From: Cherax quadricarinatus
Lineage: Eukaryota > Arthropoda > Malacostraca > Decapoda > Parastacidae
Direction: 5' to 3'
DNA length: 64,000 bases
NCBI RefSeq assembly: GCF_038502225.1
Contig: NC_091355.1
Span: 14,186,541 to 14,250,540, forward strand
Position 1 is the stretch's first letter. Every line of letters begins with the position of its first letter. Position numbers and translations under genes: made by a program. The notes below the pieces were generated by a model. The model saw only the letters and a program-made list of their open reading frames with translations. It searched no databases and was not told the origin of the DNA. This document shows positions 56,006-64,000 of the stretch, piece by piece.

Positions 56006-56784
56006 ATGCAAGGTACTGTTGTAAAATATAAAAAGTGTAGTAATGTTTAATGTATAGTGCGAGTGAAAAAAATCCTTAAAAATAGTGTCAGTGGACCTGG
56101 ATTGAACAACAAACGGACGTGTTTTAGACACGGCCAGTTTTAGGTACAGGCGACTGAAAGAGGTGTGTAAGAGAGTAAGGAGCGAGCAGTTGCTGGGAGG
56201 AGGAGTCATTGAGTCTGTTTAAGTAGTGTTTTGTGCAAGGTTTAGGGCATAGGTTGTTTTTGGTGAGTTTGTTTGTACTCTTATGGTACGGGTATGGCCC
56301 TGGTATTTATGAGGGGCTGTTTAAGATTTGTAGTGTACAGAAATAATAGTGTTTTTTTGCCTGCAGGCTAAAGGCCGGCAGAAGGGTGGGGTCATGAAAA
56401 CTCGCTGTTTTCATATGGCCTGACTTTAAGTAACTAGTAGCATTGTACTAGTGAGTTTTTGGCAAGAGGTGAAAAGTGGTGTAGGCAGGTTTTACGTTAT
56501 GTCTATAGTGTTAATGATAATATAGTGTATATGTGAGTTTATCTGTGTTAGGTAAAACCCCATCGGGGTTTTACCTAAACTCTCTTGATCTTGATCTTGG
56601 GTAAGTGATATTACCAGTTTTGGGGACAGAACACACACCATTACCTAGGTGTTAGCTGTCATAACATTTATAAAACTACAGTAATAAGCAGTCTACCAGG
56701 AACCACCTGATGACCGCTCTAGCATATAACACAAGATACGGAAAAACCTCGTCGCACTGTGACCAGGCCTGGATTAAAACAAGG

Positions 56785-57455
56785 GCTTTATAGGGGCCTC
56801 ACAGTACCTGTAGCCCAGGGGCCTCACAGTACCTATAGCCCAGGGGACTCACAGTACCTGTAACCCAGGGGGCCTCACAGTACCTGTAGCCCAGGGGCCT
56901 CACAGCACCTGTAGCCCAGGGGCCTCACAGCACCTGTAGCCCAGGGGTCCTCACAGCACCTGTAGCCCAGGGGCCTCACAGCACTTGTAGCCCAGGGGCC
57001 TCACAGCACCTGTAGCCCAGGGGGCCTCACAGCACCTGTAGCCCAGGGGGCCTCACAGCACCTGTAGCCCAGGGGCCTCACAGCACCTGTAGCCCAGGGG
57101 CCTCACAGCACCTGTAGCCCAGGGGCCTCACAGCACCTGTAGCCCAGGGACCTCACAGTACCTGTAGCCCATGGGCCCTCAGTACCTGTAGCCCAGGGGC
57201 CCTCACAGTACCTGTAGCCCAAGGACCCTCAGTACCTGTAGCCCAAGGACCCTCACAGTACCTGTAGCCCAGGGGCCTCAATACCTGTAGCCCAGGGGCC
57301 TAACAGTACCTGTAGCCCAGGGGCCTCACAGTACCTGTAACCCAGGGGCCTCACAGTACCTGTAACCCAGGGGCCTCACAGTACCTGTAACCCAGGGACC
57401 TCACAGCTGCTGTAGCCCAGGGGCCTCATAGTACCTGTAGCCCAGAGACCTACAA
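56785..57455. repeat. 25-bp minisatellite, about 26 units
   Basis: Unit on the theme CCTCACAGTACCTGTAGCCC + AGGGG. The middle block (about 56900-57140) has CAGCACC where both flanks have CAGTACC, showing local homogenisation. Several units are 1-3 bases shorter or longer. Confidence 0.96.
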
Positions 57456-60404
57456 AATCTTAAATCCTGCTCTAAGTCGAGTTATAAGTCTCCAGAAAAA
57501 AAAAATCCAGGATTATTCAAATTTGGAAATATATGATTAGTATTCATATTTTTTTTAATTATTGATGGTAGTTACTAGCTCATTAAGGGGACCTCAGGCA
57601 TCAAACCGATATTTTTTTAATGTTAAATTTGCAGAAAATTCTGAATAACAGATTTAGTTAAATTCTACGCATATAAAATTTTGATGTGTAGAGAAATAGA
57701 CAAAAAATTAATATTCAGTCATATTATGCTCTGGATAAAAACATATTAAAAGGCGATTTAAAAGATTTAAACTCATCGTTATTCTGAAAAAAAAACACGT
57801 ATATAACTTGTGGTCTGGAACGTTTGGTCAAAACACTAGAAAATAATGTAGCCTTTAAATTATAATTATTATTATTAGTAGTAGTAGTAGTACTAGTAAT
57901 AATAATAGTGATAATGGTGGTGGTAGTTGCAGCAGTAATAGCATTCTATTTTTTAATTAAAAATATATTAATATTTTAATTATTAGTATGATTTTTTCTT
58001 TCTTATAAGCAATGCATTTCAGTACTAACAGAAGTCGTAAGTGTTTCCATCTTACTTGGAATCTCAATCATTTCTTCCTTACTGGTAACGCAGGATATTT
58101 CACTTGTTTTGTGAGTGCCATCATCAGTGACATTTTATATCCTGGTCAAGCATATCTGCCGTCATGTGAGTTTTTTTGGGGATGTACTGGAGATATTTGC
58201 ATGAAAATTAACCTTGCTTACTATTGGGCTTTCCTATGGGGAAAAATAGGGAAAAAACTCATATCCAACAAATTAAAAATAAATAGAAAAAGGGGCTTTA
58301 ATTTTAACAAGGTCTTTATTCAATAAATCTAACATGAAAACTCAAAAATAAACGGGCTAAGCAAAGCTAAATAAAAATAACATGAAAATTAATTTTCTCG
58401 GGGATGAAACACCTCAGTAAAGATTATCTGGAGACATAACATATCCAGGAGAGGACAACTGGAGTTCTCCACACGATGATGGATGTTGGTGCTATAAAGG
58501 CAGTTTGAAATAGGAGTAAAATCTAGATTAAAAGTACCGCATTTTGTCAGGCCGGCCATAGATAAGTTGTGTGAAGGTTACCCGTTAAGTAAATCAAGGT
58601 CGTTCAAGCACCTCAGGAATGTAATAATGAGGTAAGTGAAGAGATCGTCGTTAGTACCACTTAAAGGAAGTACGAAGTCTGTACTTAAAACTTCCAAGAT
58701 TGTACACAGCCGTGTGTAGCCAGTGAAGTAATTAGATCCCGTTCCCATCCTGCTTTCTCTATCCATGGGTAACCAAGCCGTAAACTGAGGATTGGGAGGA
58801 AGCGAAAGATTAAAATACAAGGATGAAGGTCAAGGATGAAGGTAAGACTTCACAAAAGTAAGGAAGTCTACTTGGAGCCTTTAAAAACACTAGAAAATCC
58901 CAGCACCAAGGAACGCTAATGTTTACGTGGGTTGGGTGGGGGTGTAGGAGGGTCAAGCACAGAAGACTGAAGCTTCTGCAACACAAAGGTTAGGGAGCAA
59001 AAACACAGGTAACGTGTACAGAAAATATACTGACGGTATCCAAAATATACTGACGGTATCACACACCTCTCACAACAACAATGTTGTGAAAGAAGGTGTG
59101 TGCAATGTACATCATTTTTTCCAAAAAAGGGGGATAAATGGCTGAAATGACGCTTGTTTTTCACCAAATACTTTTGAGATATGCCTTAAACTAGTCCTGT
59201 ATCTGCGGCGGACTTGAGGTCAGTTACCCTCCAGCTCACTCATAATATAAGAAGCAGAACGACTAGTCTCTAGAGGAGCATCCAGACAACATTCCCAGAA
59301 TATCCAAGATCAGCAAGCAGAACTCCTCCCACAAAGATAGTACGAGATCAAGGTTGTACACAAGGAAAAATGTGAATGACCGTACTGGGACGTCCACCAA
59401 CACGTAATAAGTAGATGATAGGTAAATTCCGAAATTCAAAACGACAGACATGTATTACAATAATTAAAGAAGGGATAACATAATATCCGATATTAAGAGT
59501 ATGTGGAGATATCATTTTATCCCAGAGATTGCACCACTCAACTTTCTTATAACTAATCTGTAGGAATATCCGATGACGTAAAATTTACTACAGTTAAAAT
59601 AATACAAATGAAAGTTAATTCGACATTCAGTTAAAAAAGATTCTTTCCTCTTCAGCACTGTCGAGTGTTGAGTTTATAACGACTGAATAACAAATGTGGT
59701 GAATCATTTATCAACGAAGGCTCACGCTGGGTAATGAGACTTCTCTCAAAACTAAGGATGAAAATGTAGTCGTATTTACTTTCTAAATCCCAGATTATCT
59801 TTATCACCGTGATAAGGGGGGTGGGGGGATACAAAATGGAGAGAGAGAAAGAGAGAGACAGAGAGGGGGAGAGGGGGAGTTCCCGAGAGTGAGCACGAAC
59901 GCATTTCAGAGGTTTGGCAATATAAGGTATTACAAGTATTCCATGTAACCCAGGAGAACACTGGTGACCAGTAGACAGCGCACTTGTTGATAAGTCATGA
60001 ATATGGTGAAATGAGGCGAGAGGAGCGGTAGCTGTGTGAGGTGGAGAACAAAGTTGCCGAAGGGGTGAAAGTTTAGAAAGTCTGCAAACTTTAGGTGTTT
60101 CAGGTGAGACCCAAGTTTACTGACGCTTTCACGTCGTGGAAAGCTTGGTATGCACTTCAGTCTTGAAGATGGAAATATATTTCTCAATTATATTGTATTG
60201 TTTTTTTCAGTAATGGTTCATTGCTAGTGTCATGCCTGTCCTTCCACCGCTTTTCGGGGCACCCAGCGATATATAAATTAAGTTTCCCTTTTGTTTCTCG
60301 TTATTTCTTTTCATAATGATGTAGAGTTGCTCGGATCTCTGAGAAAGATACGTCATAATATACGCCTGGAAAATCCTATAGGGACTAGTCCCGAATCTGT
60401 ACAT
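57456..60404. other. no gene seen
   Basis: Contains a TTA/TAG triplet run at about 57865-57912 and a 20-bp duplication at 59022-59061. A 104-residue frame at 58012-58326 has no domain I recognise. No LINE motif or exon was recognised. Confidence 0.4.
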
Positions 60405-60765
60405 GGAAATCACTCCCTACGAAAGCAAAAGATTCGGCAGGAGGTGCAAAATGTCCCCCAATGAAAAGCAGAGACGCCATGAGTACACTAAGCGAGAACA
60501 CAATAAGTGTCAAGGACCCAAGACTGTTCAACTGCCTCCCAGCGAACATAAGGGATATCACCAATAGACCCCTGGCTGTCTTGAGAGGAAGCTGAACAGT
60601 CACCTAAAGTCAGAACCTGACCAGCCGGGCTGTGGTTCGTACGTCGGTTCTCGTGCGGCCAGCAGTAACAACCTAGCTGATCAGGCCCTGTTTCACGGCT
60701 AGACCTGGTCATGGACTGGACCGCGGGGGCGTTGACCCCCAGAACACCCGCCGGGTATTGTATGG
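60405..60765 (+). pseudogene. family B LINE fragment, frameshifted
   Basis: Starts EITPYESKRFGRRCKM and, after frame changes, gives GPRLFNCLPANIRDITNRPL, HLKSEPDQPGCGSYVG, SRAASSNNLADQAL, and the GPRGR end with the GGGGGCGTTGACCCCC hairpin. At least one frameshift (near 60590) and a stop (TAG near 60700) disable it. Confidence 0.82.
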
Positions 60766-61045
60766 TAAGGCGTTTAACAGAAAAATGTTGAGCGTGAATG
60801 GAGAAGCGAGAACTGTAAACAGAATACTTACAGCAACTGTGGAAGCAATATTGAAAGCAAGACTAGTGAGAAGTATGGAGGAAGTAAACGTACTTAAAAA
60901 TCAGGGTAAATCTTTATCAACAAGTTTTTGACGATGTTACTGGAGTGTTGAGAAATCTGTGAAAAGTTATTATAGTTATTTTACGAACATTTATACCTGG
61001 TACTAAGCTGAATTCCAACCCATACAATAATACAGAGTCTGTCAG

Positions 61046-61820
61046 CTGTGGTGCCCTGTACAACCACACTACACAACTGTGGTGCCCTGTACAACCACAC
61101 TACACAACTGTGGTGCCCTGTACAACCACACTACACAACTGTGGTGCCCTGTACAACCACACTACACAACTGTGGTGCACTGTACAACCACACTACACAA
61201 CTGTGGTGCCCTGTACAACCACACTACACAACTGTGGTGCCCTGTACAACCACACTACACAACTGTGGTGCCCTGTACAACCACACTACACAACTGTGGT
61301 GCCCTGTACAACCACACTACACAACTGTGGTGCCCTGTACAACCACACTACACAACTGTGGTGTCCTGTACAACCACACTACACAACTGTGGTGCCCTGT
61401 ACAACCACACTACACAACTGTGGTGCCCTGTACAACCACACTACACAACTGTGGTGCCCTGTACAACCACACTACACAACTGTGGTGCCCTGTACAACCA
61501 CACTACACAACTGTGGTGCCCTGTACAACCACACTACACAACTGTGGTGCCCTGTACAACCACACTACACAACTGTGGTGCCCTGTACAACCACACTACA
61601 CAACTGTGGTGCTCTGTACAACCACACTACACAACTGTGGTGCCCTGTACAACCACACTACACAACTGTGGTGCCCTGTACAACCACACTACACAACTGT
61701 GGTGCCCTGTACAACATCACTACACAACTGTGGTGCCCTGTACAATCACACTACACAACTGTGGTGCCCTGTACAACCACACTACACAACTGTGGTGCCC
61801 TGTACAACCACACTACACAA
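61046..61820. repeat. 31-bp minisatellite, 25 units
   Basis: Exactly 25 units of 31 bases with no length change, each starting CTGTGGTGCCCTGTACAACC. Only about seven base substitutions stand out. The unit has no stop in any plus-strand frame, so three overlapping frames 31 bases apart stay open; none is a gene. Confidence 0.98.
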
Positions 61821-62378
61821 CTGTGGTGCCCTGTACCACGACACCATGTACACAGCTGTGGTGCCCTGTACCACGACACCATGTACACAGCTGTGGTGCC
61901 CTGTACCACCACCATTTACATAACTGTGGTGCCCTGTACCATCACACCATGTACACAGCTGTGGTGCCCTATACCACCACACCAAGTAGACAGCTGTGGT
62001 GCCCTATACCACCACACTATGTACACAGCTGTGGTGCCCTATACCACCACACCATGTACACAGCTGTGGTGCCCTATACCACCACACCAAGTAGACAGCT
62101 GTGGTGCCCTATACCACCACACCATGTACACAGCTGTGGTGCCCTATACCACCACACCATGTACACAGCTGTGGTGCCCTATACCACCACACCATGTACA
62201 CAGCTGTGGTGCCCTATACCACCACACCATGTACACAGCTGTGGTGCCCTATACCACCACACCATGTACACAGCTGTGGTGCCCTATACCACCACACCAT
62301 GTACACAGCTGTGGTGCCCTATACCACCACACCATGTACACAGCTGTGGTGCCCTATACCACCACACCATCGACTTCA
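61821..62378. repeat. 35-bp minisatellite, 16 units
   Basis: Units begin with the same CTGTGGTGCCCT but continue TATACCACCACACCATGTAC + ACAG, 35 bases long. One unit (61891-61923) is 33 bases. The array shares its first 12 bases with the 31-bp array to its left. Confidence 0.97.
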
Positions 62379-63300
62379 TATACACATGCTGTACGATGAA
62401 GCCTCCGATTCCCTCTATAAAGTTCTGAGAACCACTGAACTTACAAAACATGAAGCCTTGTTGAGGCTTTTCTTTCTACAAGGTTTCCCGTAAATATAGT
62501 TTTGCATCTTTCAGAAAATTACTATTATTAATATCATGGGGAACGCTAAACCCGTAAGATGAGAAAATTACTAGCTTATCAAGATCAATTCTAGCTTTTA
62601 AAGCACAAGTCAACCCTAACAAAACTAAGTTTCTGTACATGTATTTTTCATTCAATGAATAATTTCATCATCAAAAACATCGTATATTGCAAAATAAAAA
62701 CTTTGATGTTCCCCCCAAAAATAATTTAATTAATATGTAATAGTTTCTATCAGGTATAAGAACAGTCAAAATAATGGGTCAGAGGAGGAATTTGAACGAA
62801 TTATTTGACTGTTGAGAACAGTATGATCATAACAGCACCTGACAACAGACATTCAACGGTCAGATGAAACAAGAACAATTGCATAAAAAAAGTTCTTTGT
62901 TCTCTTGATATTACAATATAATAATCTGATGACAGTGTTACCATAACTTGTCATGAACAATTATGTAAAATAAAAGATGCGTGTTATGAACTAGTGTTCA
63001 TAATCTGAACTAATTAAACAGGATTATTTGCTTTAATACTTAAAATTAAATGAAAAAAATAATGAAACTAACCAAAGACTGATAAATTATTCGTGAGGAT
63101 ATGTTTTCCACATTGTTCTCTCGTGTAAACAAGGGGTCACGAATGGTCTTCCAAAAATACAGGAAAAATTAATTTATGCCTCCGATTCTCCCGGCTAAGA
63201 TAACGTTAATCAATAATTGGTCAAAATTTTTGGTCCCGGTCTTGATCCCAGTTATGTAGTGTATATATCCTTATGTTAGCAAGAGGTTCTTGGTTAATGA
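62379..63300. other. no recognisable feature
   Basis: AT-rich sequence without identified repeats or coding regions. Confidence 0.45.
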
Positions 63301-63311
63301 GGTTTAAAGCT

Positions 63312-63466
63312 TATCGGCTACATAAGGCGTCATGAAGGTTACATATCAGCTATTCACGGAAGTTAAACAAAAGTTTAATTATATATATATATATATATAT
63401 TAAATTTTTTTTTAACTTCCGTGAATAGGTGATATGTAATCTTCATGACGCCTTATGTAGCCGATT
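63312..63466. repeat. foldback around a TA repeat
   Basis: Arms of about 52 bases (GGCTACATAAGGCGTCATGA...TTCACGGAAGTTA and its inverse) enclose a TA run (63381-63400). The left arm belongs to the GGTTTAAAGCTTATCGGCTA repeat seen at 11963. Confidence 0.85.
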
Positions 63467-64000
63467 GGAGGGAGAGAGTATGGAGGAGGTGAATGTATTC
63501 AGATATTTGGGAGTGGACGTGTCAGCGGATGGGTCTATGAAAGATGAGGTAAATCATAGAATTGATGAGGGGAAAAGGGTGAGTGGTGCACTTAGGAGTC
63601 TGTGGAGACAAAGAACTTTGTCCTTGGAGGCAAAGAAGGGAATGTATGAGAGTATAGTTTTACCAACGCTCTTATATGGGTGTGAAGCATGGGTGATGAA
63701 TGTTGCAGCGAGGAGAAGGCTAGAGGCAGTGGAGATGTCATGTCTGAGGACAATGTCTGGTGTGAATATAATACAGAGAATTCGTAGTTTGGAAGTTAGG
63801 AGGAGGTGCGGGATTGCCAAAACTGTTGTCTAGAGGGCTGAGGAAGGGTTGTTGAGGTGTTTCGGACATGTAGAGAGAATGGAGCGAAACAGAATGACTT
63901 CAAGAGTGTATCAGTCTGTAGTGGAAGGAAGGCGGGGTAGGGGTCGGCCTAGGAAAGGTTGGAGGGAGGGGGTAAAGGAGGTTTTGTGTGCGAGGGGCTT
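63462..64000 (+). mobile_element. family C LINE, runs off window
   Basis: 5'-truncated LINE beginning inside the right arm of the preceding foldback. The end of the window overlaps 23677-23727 in sequence, which shows how the element continues. Confidence 0.9.
63462..64000 (+). pseudogene. LINE polymerase C-terminal region, family C
   Basis: The frame reads LEGESMEEVNVFRYLGVDVS, SLEAKKGMYESIVLPTLLYG, CEAWVMNVAARRRLEAVEMS, CLRTMSG, and is interrupted by a TAG at 63831-63833. It then continues in the same frame: RAEEGLLRCFGHVERM, GRRGRGRPRKGWREGVKEVL. FRYLGV, LPTLLYGCE.W, FGHVERM and GRPRKGW are the standard C-terminal landmarks of one group of LINE polymerases. Catalytic motifs lie upstream of the truncation. 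The in-frame stop makes this a pseudogene unless it is a sequencing error. Confidence 0.88.

Noticed and set aside
58012..58326. 104-residue frame, possible small membrane protein
   Set aside because: Composition fits AT-rich chance coding; no transmembrane pattern or family that I could defend.
61048..62428. Three overlapping frames of 291-449 residues
   Set aside because: Identical repeats offset by the 31-base unit; all three frames are open because the unit lacks stops, which is a property of the repeat and not of a gene.

Overview
This window looks like intergenic DNA from a large, repeat-choked animal genome. The dispersed families (LINEs ending in AC repeats, MITEs sitting in TA repeats, and short elements carrying a GAAACGTTTC hairpin) are of a kind I associate with decapod crustaceans such as crayfish, lobster or shrimp; that assignment is recognition, not proof. 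I found no convincing host exon, rRNA or functional tRNA on either strand. Nearly all long open frames are simple repeats read through or pieces of retrotransposons.

Layout. 0-5 kb: CTG/CTA repeat, then a LINE reverse-transcriptase fragment (1.1-2.2 kb, minus strand) between two long GT tracts, and another GT tract at 4.4 kb. 5-9 kb: mostly featureless, apart from a foldback at 5.0 kb. 9-26 kb: several hammerhead-like elements, LINE 3' ends, tRNA-like SINE heads and two MITEs in TA repeats. 26-33 kb: LINE fragments, a 29-bp minisatellite, and a LINE inserted in a 19-bp minisatellite. 33.3-34.65 kb: a 378-bp tandem array bounded by a 14-bp duplication. 36.8-37.7 kb: an inverted repeat with 426-bp arms. 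38-39 kb: a 45-bp minisatellite. 39-50 kb: more ribozyme-like foldbacks, a second MITE family in a TA repeat and an internally deleted LINE. 54-55 kb: TA repeats with a LINE tail and a MITE. 55-57.5 kb and 61-62.4 kb: large minisatellites. The end of the window enters another LINE RT fragment.

The most interesting signal is a family of short elements sharing the layout of a type I hammerhead ribozyme: a CUGANGA-like strand, one extra base, stem II, GAAA, a palindromic stem III (ACGU) and a UH cleavage site. Comparing about twenty copies by eye, stem I takes at least eight different sequences and pairs in each well-preserved copy. Stem II also covaries. The core C3-G8 pair is replaced in several subfamilies by U3-A8, which keeps the pairing. 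Two other foldbacks may have the same design with other palindromic stem III sequences (AGCGCU, AGAUCU). The units carry a TATA-like box about 125-145 bp upstream, an AATAAA-like segment downstream, and occur as tandem multimers and inverted pairs, as expected for Penelope-like or retrozyme-like retroelements. All of this comes from reading the sequence and has not been tested by covariance-model search or cleavage assay.
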